From the NCBI GenBank assembly GCA_022496205.1, contig WTXD01000007.1:737646-801645 (forward strand): a stretch of 64,000 nucleotides of DNA. Direction: 5' to 3'. Below the pieces are notes generated by a model. That model was not told the DNA's origin. It did not search any database and saw only the letters and a program-made list of their open reading frames with translations. Each line of letters opens with the position of its first letter. Position 1 is the stretch's first letter. This DNA is from Gloeopeniophorella convolvens (Eukaryota; Basidiomycota; Agaricomycetes; Russulales). The position numbers were made by a program, and so were the translations under genes. Below are positions 12,328 to 22,621 of the stretch, piece by piece.

Positions 12328-14969
12328 ATGCCCAGACCCGATGTGCGTCCTACCTGCGCTGCTGCGTGCGCTCCTTTCTCACTCAAGAGTTAGGTACTTC
12401 GATTCTTGGACATCGCCGCTATTCGCGCAGAGGAAGGGGAGGAAGACGAGGACGAGGAAGAAGAGGAAGATTCCGATGAACGAGGTGCGCAGAAGGGTAG
12501 AAACGAATTGAAATTACTCACATACGGGTACCAGGTGATGATGTGCGTTCCTCAGGCGATGAAAACGAAGACGGCCTGCAGCAGCAAATGGGCCCGCCTC
12601 CGTTCAACACCGCATCCGAATCTCGGGAGACTCTCGCAGCTGCGGAATGCGTCGCGCAGAGGATTCGCGCCTACTCGGTCGGGCGTCGTGATCACCACCC
12701 AGAGCCATCGGAAGTCGCGCCCGTGATCTCATATGGGCCAAGTGTCGACAACCCCGGACTGTGGACCGTGAGGGTTAAAGTGCGTTCAAAAGATTCATAT
12801 TGGGCCTGAACAAGAGCTTATGCCACCACCAGCTTCAGCAGGAGCGCGAAGTTGTTAGCCAGATTTTACGGCGCTGCCTCGCGCTGGGAGACCGCGCTCC
12901 CCGAGTCACCAGTGCATTCAACAGGGAGGCTATCCCAGGATACGTCTTCATCGAGGCGTTTACGGTACAAGACGTACTTCGCGCGGTCCGGGACATGGTG
13001 ACAGTGCAAAGGCCGTCTCCCCGTCTAGTCAACGTCGAGGATCGGCCCCTCACCCTTCAGCCCTCACAGGTTTCCTCACCGGTCCGGGAAGGTCAATGGG
13101 TCCAAAGCCTCGTCGGACTATACAGGGGCGACGTCGGCTTCGTCTACGAGCGAAGTAGTCAGTACGACGTTGATCTGGTTGTAGCGTTCGTGCCGTGGAT
13201 ACGCAGGAGAACCGACATCCAACGGACAACTTCTGGGCACAAAAGGAAGCGATCCGCGCGACCTTCACCTGGAGCGGTGCCTTCAGACGTGATGCAAGCA
13301 GAGCAGGGTAAGAGGAAGGTGGTCATGTTCTCCTCTGACCACTTCATGTTCAACGGCATCGAGTACAAAGCGGGACTTGTTCTGTGGCCCGTCTCCTCCA
13401 GCCACGTCCAAATTGCTGGCACACCCCCTGATATCACACCTTTCGTAAGATCCGCAGCCTTGCGAGACTTGGAGATCTTCGCCCCCTACCTCAAGGCATC
13501 GGTGGCAAGTACAATCCGACGGGACACGCGCGTTCAGGTGAAAACTGGAGCGCTGCAAGGGACGGTTGGGTGCGTCTTTCGCGTCACCAAAGAGACGGTA
13601 TTCTGTCGCCGATCGGCGACGGGACGGACGGCCCTCGCAGCACGGTAGAGGTGCCACTGCATGACCTATGCCTCTACTTCCTTCCTGGAGACGCGGTCAA
13701 ATGCCGATGGACGTCAGGTGCTGGTATGGTGGTTACTGTAGACTACGAAAACAGCGCCGTTGTCTACTTTGACAAGGATCTGGCCGTGGAGGTGAGCGCT
13801 CCTTCAGAACGTACACGGCCAACTAACCATCCGTCTTTAGGTGCCGCTCCCCATGTTGGCCATGGAGTTCGAGGAGATCGAGAAGACTCTCCGTCCACAG
13901 CACTTCCGCCTTGGGGAATGGGTGGAGTTCATTAACCCCATGAACTTCAACCATGAGATCTGCCGCGGAGAAATCGTGGAATTCCTCGGTACTCATGTCC
14001 GCGTCCAAGAAGATGTCACGCGCCGATTGGTGAGTACGCAGAGATGGATTGGCCTGCAACTGACTGAGTTAATAGCTCAAACTCGACAAAGGCGAGTTGA
14101 CTCACTCGCTCAAGCAAGGAAGGGTGGGAAGGCCATTCGTGAAAGACCACCAGAATATTGCCAGGGAAGGGCGCGAGGCATTGATCATCAAGGGGCCCTT
14201 CAGAGGGTATCTCGGCACCATAGCGAATGGGAATGTTGACGGCGCCAACATACAGCTCGAGGCGCGCGTCACGGCTTATGCCTCGCAGGCGCGCTGGGAA
14301 AAATGGAGCAACATCACCCTCTCGTGAGTTGCCTGCGAATGCGCCAGGAGCACTGATAGAGCGTTTCGCTTAGGCCACTCAAGATCAAAGCGGTACGAGA
14401 AGCAGGTCGCGAATTCTTCCCCGAACCACGCCACACCACGCCGCCTCCGCAGATGTCTGCAGGACAGAGTGAAAGTGGTGTAGCTATCACAGGTACGCGG
14501 AGCATCCGCTCGAACATCCCAGCGAGATCTCACGACCTGAGAAGGAGCCTCCGACCATTGGATCCACTCACCTGAGCTCCAGCAAGTTCTGTCGCGAAAA
14601 CGACTGACTTTTGAGATCCGATGTGAACATGCCGTGTGCGTCAATAAGAAGTACAACGGTCTTTCGGCAAAGACTGTGCAGGAATCCCAGCGCACGATGG
14701 ACCCAAGCCCTGATCAAGTTGTTGTTACGGTGGTCCTTCCTCGCAATCGTGTCTGGCAAGTCTCAATCGATCCGCGAGAGCTTAGGGCATGGCCGCCCTC
14801 AATCGGACACGACGTTGTGGTTATCAGCGGCGGCTGGGTAGGGTTCATTGGGAAGGTTGTGCAGAAAGACGGTGACGTGTTTGTTGTGCGGTTCCCTGGG
14901 GTAGAAGATAGCCCTCCAATTGACCAGCGGTTCCCATCAGCTAACCTGGTAAATGTACTTGACGCGTAG
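12328..14969 (+). CDS. diverged Spt5-like elongation factor (NGN/KOW)
   Basis: Nine exons: 12328..12342, 12394..12484, 12535..12779, 12833..13569, 13641..13791, 13841..14029, 14076..14323, 14374..14492, 14545..14969 (739 aa). After MPRPD comes a strongly acidic stretch (EEGEEDEDEEEEEDSDE), as in Spt5. An NGN-like domain runs from NPGLWTVRVK to GYVFIEAFTVQDVLRAVR. KOW-like segments follow (EGQWVQSLVGLYRGDVGFV, ALQGTVG, GPFRGYLGTIANG, SGGWVGFIGKVV). The C-terminal heptad-like CTR of true Spt5 is absent. Spt5 with Spt4 clamps RNA polymerase II, but this looks like one of the fast-evolving paralogues of basidiomycete accessory regions. The 13570-13640 intron is uncertain: without it a frameshift is needed near 13592. 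Confidence 0.72.
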
Positions 14970-15428
14970 AAATCTGTAATAACCCAGACGCCCCTAGAAC
15001 ATGCGAATTTGTCTCGTCGGAGCCCTCACGCGTTGTGCCTGAAGACTCGAAAGACCGAGCACGCAGACTTCGCAGTCCTACAGCAGGTCAAGCTCGTGCC
15101 CCGGTGGGCCACGTGAGTTCATAATGGAGCCAAAAGCATCCGCGGGATCAGATCTCTACAAAAACCTCCCCCTCTTATAGCAGGAAATAAGATCTTAATA
15201 AGTTATTATTGGGAACTGAGCTTATTTTGTCCTTATCCATCTAAATTGCCACACTAGTCATAAGACCTACATCTTATTAGCATCTTTAAAAGAACTCTCA
15301 AAGATAAGGCACATAATAAGACATGAATAAGCTAGTCAAAAGGTGATCACACTATGATATAAAAGCAATGAGAAAGGAGCTGATATTCCAATATACACTA
15401 CTAACATTCTACACTAAAGTAACTAATA

Positions 15429-15472
15429 CTAACCCTAACCCTAACCCACCCTAAAGACCTAACCCTAACCCT
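15429..15472 (+). repeat. interstitial telomere-like CCCTAA repeats
   Basis: Two short runs of CTAACC units (CTAACCCTAACCCTAACCC, then CTAACCCTAACCCT) separated by an imperfect stretch. The sequence equals the C-strand of TTAGGG telomere DNA. It lies 317 bp inside the left inverted end of the element at 15112-17313. Confidence 0.85.
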
Positions 15473-15889
15473 CAATCACAAGTCATCCAGCCAGGAACCA
15501 AGGAGTCTGCTACTCAATGGAGTCAACAATGGTGCATGAAAGAGTGAGAAGACATACCTTATATCAGCCAGAGGACTAAGAGCTAAGAGAGAGGGAGGGA
15601 GGCGAGGCAGCAGCAAGCCAGCAAAGTGTTGTACTAATAGCAAAGTCAGCAAAACCGTGCAGGACATGCTGAGCACTCACTCCTGTGCCCAGTTCCATCC
15701 TATACAAACCTTGGCTTGCAGGTACTGCAGGAGGGAGAGGGAAGAGGAAACGGGAGAGGGAAAACGGGGGAAGATGGAGGGAGGAGAAGACAGTGAAGTG
15801 ACGAGGCAGTGCGCGCCACAAAGGTTGCACGACACCGGGTTCGGCCGGGTAGTTCACACGCACGTCCCACATTGTCACGCACCTAAGTC

Positions 15890-16921
15890 GATTCGACTTG
15901 GTCATTTCTGGGCCCGAGTTGACCTCGGCGAGTTCACCGCCGTCCTCACCGACAAGCTCGCCGCCTCCCTCCTTCAACCTTCCTGTCCGCTCTCCGACCT
16001 GGTCCCCGAGCTGTTGAACACGGCTCGCGTTCCCATGTAAGTGCTTCTTCCGTTGAACTCGCTGACTCCTACCACATTGCAGGCCTCCGGCGTCGCTCCC
16101 CATCCTCATCACCGTCACTCCCGCTGCTGCCCGCCGCCATCACTGCCTTTCCCCGCGCCCTCTATCTGCCGTCGCCGGATCATTGCCACGAGACTTCGGT
16201 GCAATGTAAGGTGCGTAGCTACTTGATACACAACACGCAGCTCGCTCACTGCGCTCCTCCCTCGCCCTCGCCCTCGCATCACCCACCCCTCCCCCCCACG
16301 TCTCCCTGCACTCTCCTGACATCCCCAGCCCTCGACCTCTCCCACGATTTTCCGCAGAACAACGTGCGCGCCCCACACCCCCCATCTGTGCTCAAATGCC
16401 CCTTCGCATGCTTCGACACGCGCATTGTGCTCATGTGGTGCGCTCACGCCCCTCCCCATGCCACCACGACCAGCACGACCAGACCCACCACTGCACAGCC
16501 CAGCCAACTATGCGCTGCACGCACTCCCGCCCACGCTCCTCTCCTACGCGCTCGGCGCCACCACGTTGCGCCGCGCCACGCACAAGGTGTGCCCCGCGCC
16601 CGTGCTCGCCGCGCTCATGTGCGCTGCGTTCGTTGACGCGCACTGGGTCCCCGTCGTCGTGGTAAGCGCGCGCCGCGCCCACGTGGGCACACCTTGGAGC
16701 TTTGCGGGTGCCACCGTGGTGCGCGTGCCCGAGCTGTGCGGGCGCGATGTGCACTTCTGGGCGCGCGAGCACGGTGCGGGCGCCGCGGTACGGCGGGTAT
16801 GCGCATGGCGGCAGAGACGGCAGCGCTCGGGGTGTTACCGGGCGTGGACAGCGCGTTGCCCCGGCTTGCGCGTGGTGCGGCAGACGCGCTTAAGGGTGGG
16901 TTCCGCACGCCTGAGGGTGCA
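15890..16921 (+). other. coding-like segment inside the element, possible captured gene fragment
   Basis: GC-rich, with intron-like signals: FTAVLTDKLAASLLQP...ELLNTARVP ends at a GTAAGT donor (16038) and an acceptor near 16081 continues as PPASLPILITV. A later open stretch reads NYALHALPPTLLSYALG...DAHWVPVVV up to another GTAAGC, and a final frame (ATG 16799) reads AAETAALGVLPGVDSALP to a stop at 16921. I do not recognise the protein and cannot join the pieces into one confident model. It could be a fragment of a host gene picked up by the element. Confidence 0.3.
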
Positions 16922-17313
16922 TAGTCATGTGCGCTGTGTAGAGCATGTAGGTGTGTGTATGCATTGTATAGTATCATTGTCATAAGCTATGGTGTGGGTA
17001 TATTGTCAGTGGGGTGGCATGGTGCCCTCAGACTTGTTATGGTAAAATAGCATGGTTGAGCAAGCTTTAATGACTCAAGTGATACAAGACATTGGTAAGG
17101 AAGGCATAAGCAGGGCAGAAGACCCAGGTAAGCTAGGGGCTGTAAGATGGCTGCAAGCAGGCCTAAATTTAGCTCTAAGAGTGGAAAATCTTAAGATAAG
17201 GAAGATAAGACCAGTAAGCATGGTAAGCAAGGAGTAAGATGGGGAGGTTTTTGTAGAGTATAAAGGTCCTTAGCTACAGCAACTGCGTATGTGGCCATTG
17301 TAATGAACTCACG

Positions 17314-18104
17314 ACTTAAGTTAATACTTCACAGTGCTTACATGCAGCTTCCATCTCCCGAAAATATCTCTCGCAGTGCTATGATCCTCATATCCGACTT
17401 GTAACTGAGCGGAACGTTGTGCACGGTTGGACGTAGGTTGCAACTACATAGATGCTGGATATAATAAATCCATGATATCTCAGAGAATGTGCAATCGGGT
17501 CGCAATCGGGCAGGAACCTCAGGGAATATCACGCGGTCTTGTAAGCGGGGGCAACCCTTCCCGAGACCGCATCTGACTTCGAGCCCGCCACCACCGCGGT
17601 GCAACCGGCCCATGACGCCGGGAGATACCGGAACGGTTTGCAAATGGCCGGAACCGCGCGGAACCTCCGAAACTCGGGGCGATGCGCGCGTCGGTTCCCT
17701 GATGCTATACAGTATTCCGGCCAGAGGGTGACATACGGCCTATACTCAACACGGTCTTGTCAGGCTCGAAAATACACCCAACGCTCCCATGGAAAGTTGA
17801 GCACACCCACTCAGTAGCCAACTCTCGCACGGCAATTGTGCAGGCCTTCGCGAAGACGCAATGTCCTCGGATTCAACTTCGCAGACGGTATTCCTACGCC
17901 ACCACCTCCATATTGTGGTGGTGATGGCGTCGACTCAAAAGCCCTTCGGAGGACCCATCAGCGGCCCAGGACTACGGACCCGAGCTCGAAGTGATTCAAC
18001 GTGACAGCACATGAAACATGTATGGGATACGATAGATAGACACGGGGGGGGGGGGGGGGGATCCTCGTTCTGCGGCCGTCTGGTAGATTTGTGCCCCCAC
18101 AGAC
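17314..18104. other. intergenic, 5' of NmrA-like gene
   Basis: No gene seen. It ends with an uninterrupted run of 17 G at 18044-18060, about 45 bp before the NmrA-like start codon. Confidence 0.5.
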
Positions 18105-19193
18105 ATGTCAGGATACAAGAATTTTGCGATCGTAGGCGCACGCGAGCTCGGGCGCCTCACCCTCGCCACACTCCTGAAAGAACAGGCAGCTGGCACGATT
18201 GACTCCGTCGTGGTCCTCGCGCGCGCAGTAGGTCGTGCGACCCGCAGCAGCGCAGTCGTGCTCACTACGGTCGTCCCCCCGTGACAGGACTCCGGGAGCA
18301 CCTTCGACGGCGACGCCAAGGTCCTCCGGGTTGACTACGTGGATAAAGGGTCGATCAAGGGCGCACTAGCCGGCGTGGACGTCGTCATCTCCACCTTGTC
18401 TGAGACCGGGTATGCCGTCCAGGGCGCAGTCGCTGAGGCGGCGAAGGAAGCCGGCGTCAAGCTCTTCGTGCCGTCCGAGTTTGGGGGAGTGACGGAGGGT
18501 GCAACCGGGGGGGGGGGGGGGCTGTTTAGGGCCAAGGGCGAACTCCACGGCGAGCTGAAGGCATTGGGACTGCCATACGCGCTGTTCTACACCGGGCCAT
18601 TTTTGGACTGGCTGTGGTCTGAGTACGCGCTCTGCTGTGCTTGCGCGGCCGTCCGTGTTGATTCGAGATAGATTCGTTGGACTTGACCTTGCCTCCGGGA
18701 AGGTATCCGTTGGAAGTGACGGGAACAAGCAAATCTCGTTCACTGCAATGCCCGACATTGCGCGGTACCTCACCTATGTCTTAATCAATTCACCCGCCGA
18801 ACAGCTCGAGAATAGGTCATTCAGGTTGGCAGGGGATACTAAGGTATGTGGGATCTCCGTGACAGCCGATGGAGTTTCAGTGTCATCTAATCACGAGGCC
18901 TGTGGCAGTCGTTCAATGAGATATTCAAGGACTACGAGGAGAAGACGGGGAAGAAAGTGGCGGTCACTTACATCCTAATCCCAGAACTCGAGGCCAGGAT
19001 TGCCGCGAATCCCTACGACTCCCTCGCCCACCTACAACACGTCTGGGCCACAGCGGGTCCATTTGTGACAACGGATAATCACCTGTGCCCCAACTGGAAC
19101 CCATCCTCAGTAGCCGATAACTACCCTTCTGAATACGTTCCTAAGACGGTCAGGCGGTCAATTTCTCAGCAGTGTAAAGGGCTCGGGGAGTAA
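18105..19193 (+). CDS. NmrA-like NAD(P)-binding oxidoreductase (copy A)
   Basis: Four exons (18105..18227, 18288..18622, 18672..18843, 18909..19193) encode 304 residues. The N-terminus MSGYKNFAIVGARELG is a Rossmann beta-alpha-beta with a glycine-loop variant. It is followed by GVDVVISTLS, EAGVKLFVPSEFGG (typical of isoflavone-reductase/NmrA proteins), LGLPYALFYTGPF and a C-terminal TYILIPELEARI. The family binds NAD(P) in the cytosol, either as reductases of small aromatic molecules or as redox sensors; the substrate is unknown. A 15-G tract (18507-18521) codes GlyGlyGlyGlyGly in frame between TEGAT and LFRAKG. The next gene on the same strand is a paralogue with the same intron positions. 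Confidence 0.88.
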
Positions 19194-19567
19194 AAGAGTA
19201 ATGGTGATTTGTGATTGAATAGTAATTCGTAAGATAACTGTCATAACCTGGCCTTACCGGCGAGGTAACCGACTTATCTGAGTCAGCGTGCAGTCACAAG
19301 CGCCCCTAGATTTGATATTTTGTAAACCTAAGTGCCTTGGCTTGCCATAATTGTGCCTTGGTCAGTAAGGATGGCGGCGAAAGACACACGCCGACGGTTC
19401 TAAACGAGAAGTTAGCGCTACGAATACGGAGGTGTTTTACCAATCATCATCTACAGTATGAGTGTCGCAAGGCGGGGACCGTATGGCGCGTCCGCGAGCG
19501 TGCTGGCAGGCAGTCCAGTATATAAAGTCACTCTTGTGCTGCGCTGTTCGACATTGCACGCAAGAAC
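19194..19567. other. spacer between NmrA-like paralogues
   Basis: Promoter region of copy B. Nothing is supported beyond the TATA element listed separately. Confidence 0.5.
19519..19527 (+). promoter_or_regulatory. TATA box of NmrA-like copy B
   Basis: TATATAAAG, ending 40 bp before the start codon at 19568. Position and sequence fit a core promoter. Confidence 0.6.
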
Positions 19568-20579
19568 ATGTCTGAATACAAGAACTTCGCCATTGTAGGA
19601 GCCGGAGATGTGGGCAACTTTTTCGTCCGTCAGTTCCTGAAGGACAAGGCAGCGGGCACCGTGGACGAGGTCGTCGTGCTTACCCGTGAAGTGAGTAAGT
19701 TGCTATTGGATAAAATTAATGCTTACTATGCGATGCAGGGGTCCACAAACGTCATTGACAAGGGTGCCAAAGTGATCACTGTGGATTACTCGAGCAAGGA
19801 GTCCATCAAGAGCGCACTGACTGGGGTGGACGTTGTGATTTCCGCCATCTCAGGGAAAGTACTCGATCTTCAAACTATCATCGCCGAAGCTGCGAAGGAG
19901 GCTGGCGTCAAGCTGTTCTTGCCATCGGAGTGGGGCGGAAACACGGAGGGAGCTAGCGGAGGGCTTTCTGGGAAGAAGGCCGCGATTCACACCTACCTGA
20001 AAGCATTGGGCCTGCCGTATGCGCTCTTCTTCACAGGGCCGCTCTCTGACTACATCTTCACCCCGTGAGCTGGAGCAAGACTTCGGGCAGCTGGACGGTG
20101 CTAATTATATTCAGGCATATGTGGCTGGACGTTGTCGGGGGGAAGGTGACTGTCGGAGGTGACGGGAACGCGCGGGTTCCCTTCACGTCCAGGCCCGACA
20201 CCGCGCGGTATATCTCATATGTTTTGACGCACTTGCCCGCCGAGCAACTGAAGAACCGTTCTTTCACCCTGGTGGGCGAAACCACTGTACGTGCAAACAG
20301 CTTGCATCGCAAGCTGCGGACATAATTAAATCTGACATGACGACATCACAGACCTTCAACGAAATCTTCACAGAATATCAGGAAAGGACCGGAAAGAAGC
20401 TGGAAATCACCTATGTCCCAGTTGCAGAGCTAGGAGAGAGAGTAATTGCCAACCCCGGCGACTTTGTCGCTGTCTTGCACAAGAGATTTGCGACTTACAA
20501 GCCCGTAGCGGAGTCGGACAATCATCTCTATCCCGGCTGGAACCCGTCACGCGTAGTTGATAACGCTCCTATTGCCTGA
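19568..20579 (+). CDS. NmrA-like NAD(P)-binding oxidoreductase (copy B)
   Basis: Four exons (19568..19690, 19739..20064, 20115..20286, 20352..20579) encode 282 residues. The Rossmann start FAIVGAGDVGNFFV has a better GxGxxG-like loop than copy A. GVDVVISAIS, GVKLFLPSEWGG, LGLPYALFFTGPL and ITYVPVAELGERV align with copy A throughout, and all intron positions are shared, so the pair arose by tandem duplication. Intron 1 is 48 bp with no in-frame stop, so its retention would add 16 residues without a frameshift. The function is an NmrA/isoflavone-reductase-like oxidoreductase or sensor with unknown ligand. Confidence 0.9.
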
Positions 20580-20814
20580 ATACAGGAGTACGGTATTTTG
20601 ACTTGCCTTTATCCGATAGAGGAGCGTGTTGGTAGACGGGGTGTATCCCAGATAAATGCGAGATAATACATTGTTAGTGTTGGGAGAAGCAAGTCAGACC
20701 TACGGTAGTCACTGGACGTGCGCGAGGAATATCGATGATACGGCAAGTTGCGGCCCGGCCCTGCATTCGCGTTCGCCGCGAGCAGCACCGACCTCCGAGA
20801 CGACCACTGACGCC

Positions 20815-21473
20815 ATGCGCTATACACCGCACTCGCCATCATAGCCTCGCTCCCAGCGGCCCTTTCTTTCTCAAATACCTTGCCTGCTGCTGCGTGGTCA
20901 TCCCACAGGTAACTCAACGTCCCGCATCCGCGCGTTCGAGCGATCTCAGCAACGCGTTGCAGGTCCTCCGCCCTCGACTGACTATCCTCGGCCACACGCT
21001 TGAACGACATCTTCGGCAACATCTTACTTGACGATGTATCTGCAATTTCGACGCAGTGATCATGGTGGACCAGCCTGGGGTGCGCCCTACCCCGCACGGC
21101 ACACACAACATACTCACTAACCTGCGCCGCCTACAGTCGGGCGCTGAGCGCTGAAGCGCTGACCCACTGCACGTGCACAGAGTCCCGCCTCGCGGACGAG
21201 TTCGAACGCATCGAGCGCACCTTCCCGCAGCACCTCGTCCTCCTCGCTGGCTTGCGGTGCCAGGACGCGCCGGCCCCGGCACCGTCCCCACCCGAAGGTT
21301 GCATCCTCGCGCGCTACCGGCTGCTCACGCCCGCACTCATCGCGAGCCTGCTCCTCGTTCTCTCCATTGTCGTGCCCGTACTCCTCCTTAGCGTGTCCGC
21401 AATCGCGAGTATTCAGTCGCCGCTGCCCATGCAGCCGGCGAAGGGCTTCAACGCTAACGAGAAGAATCAGTGA
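20815..21473 (+). pseudogene. BIG1/VOA1-like ER protein, broken
   Basis: The C-terminus is clear: LARYRLLTPALI, a long hydrophobic membrane segment and SVSAIASIQSPLPM ending in NEKNQ, the Ac45/VOA1/BIG1 transmembrane region of V-ATPase-assembly and cell-wall proteins. Upstream, SLPAALSFSNTLPAAAWSSH (signal region) and NFDAVIMVDQPG are also family-like. The frame is broken: the in-frame ATG at 20815 is two bases out of register with the signal peptide, a TGA interrupts SSALD-stop-LSSAT (about 20979), the VDQPG segment is in another frame, and the next exon is out of phase again. Much of the luminal domain between VDQPG and the C-terminal part is missing. It lies directly before a SEC63 fragment. 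Confidence 0.7.
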
Positions 21474-21689
21474 GGGGCCTGGGCCAGCCACCAGGACGGG
21501 GGGGGGGGGGGTGTCCTGGACTCTTGAGCGCCTGCAGTTCCAGCGCGCCGTCGGTGCCCTTGATGCTCGCTGGGATTCGCTTGTGCCCCTCTATGCGCAC
21601 CTACTTCCTCCGCCTATCGACGCAGCGCTTCGGGAACGTACATCCGTTGCGCCGTTCTTTATTTTGAGAAGTCAGTCAGCTAACTCGCA

Positions 21690-22490
21690 TGCAGGCCAGA
21701 CACAGGCCCTCCTGCAAACACCGATTCTGCTCAATGCAGTGCTCAATATCATGATGGCGCACAACTGGACCCAGCCTACGGTCGCGACCATGCACCTGCA
21801 TGCCTTCTTGGCCCAAGCCATATTGCCTGGCTCAAACATCTCACGATGATCGCAGCTTCCCGGACTCAAGAACGACGAGATTCACTCTCTACAGGGATCC
21901 CTGCGTGGTTTTGGAGATGTTGTCTCTGCTCATGCACCCCTTTGGCCTGCGGTACGCCACACGCACACCTGCGCAGGGTTCTGGATGCTAATTTACAAAT
22001 AGAACCACAAACCTGGATGGTGGATCGTGCTTGCAGATGCGAAGATCGACCGTCTCGTTGTCCCGCCAATCAAGGTGACAGACGTGCCATTTGCAGACCC
22101 CTCTCGCGCTCGGGACTATCGCTCGTACAAACTCAAGTTCCAAGCGCCTTCCGGCACTGGCGTCTTCACCTGGCGTATCATCGTCGTAAGTGACACCTAC
22201 ATCGGCGAGGATGTTTCCCAGGACATCCAGGTATGTCCCTCTTCTACCTAATCCTCACATCCTGTGTACTGACTTGTGGCCAGCTTCGTGTGGAAGAGTT
22301 CACAGAACTGACCGCGGATGAGCAGCATAGGGATGACGAGATCTCAGATCCAGAGGAGGATTCTCTCGCTTGGTAGATGGTGGCGATGCGTGGCGGTTCA
22401 GTCAAGAAGCGCTCGGAGGAGAGCGACGATGAGAGCTCAACAGACGATGACGAGGTAGCTGCCAATGACAGCAGCAGCGACAGCGACTGA
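21690..22490 (+). pseudogene. SEC63 C-terminal fragment, broken
   Basis: Segments match the C-terminal (Brl) domain of the ER translocation protein Sec63: TPILLNAVLNIMMAHNW...TMHLHAFLAQAILPG (21718-21830), LPGLKNDEIHSLQG in a shifted frame (about 21858), then PGWWIVLADAKIDRLVVPP, VPFADPSRARDYRSYKLKF, FTWRIIVVSDTYIGEDVS, an intron (22231-22283) and an acidic tail ELTADEQ...ISDPEEDSLAW. A TAG at 22375-22377 stands where the family has a glutamine; the frame then stays open through RGGSVKKRSEES to the TGA at 22490. The J-domain and membrane part of Sec63 are absent, so this is a 5'-truncated dead copy. Confidence 0.75.
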
Positions 22491-22621
22491 GCTTGTGGAC
22501 TCTACTGCATGTACATTCGCAGGTATCCGCATGCGTAAAATGGATATCCTATTCCACTCATGGTATTACATCTCTAAGTTATAATGGACCGCAGCTTTCT
22601 TGTTTATGTCGATCCGGATCA

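Larger units (their letters stand above)
15112..17313. mobile_element. non-autonomous element with long imperfect inverted ends
   Basis: The left end starts CGTGAGTTCATAATGG at 15112 and the right end reads the same (with small indels) on the minus strand from 17313. Further in, CTCTACAAAAACCTCCCC occurs at 15154-15171 and as its reverse complement at 17241-17258, followed on both sides by TCTTA. Both subterminal 200-bp regions are full of TAAG/CTTA tetramers. The ends together give an imperfect inverted repeat of roughly 60-75 bp. I found no convincing target-site duplication. No transposase is inside; the middle is GC-rich and coding-like. It is best read as a non-autonomous DNA transposon, possibly carrying a captured gene piece. 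Confidence 0.6.
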
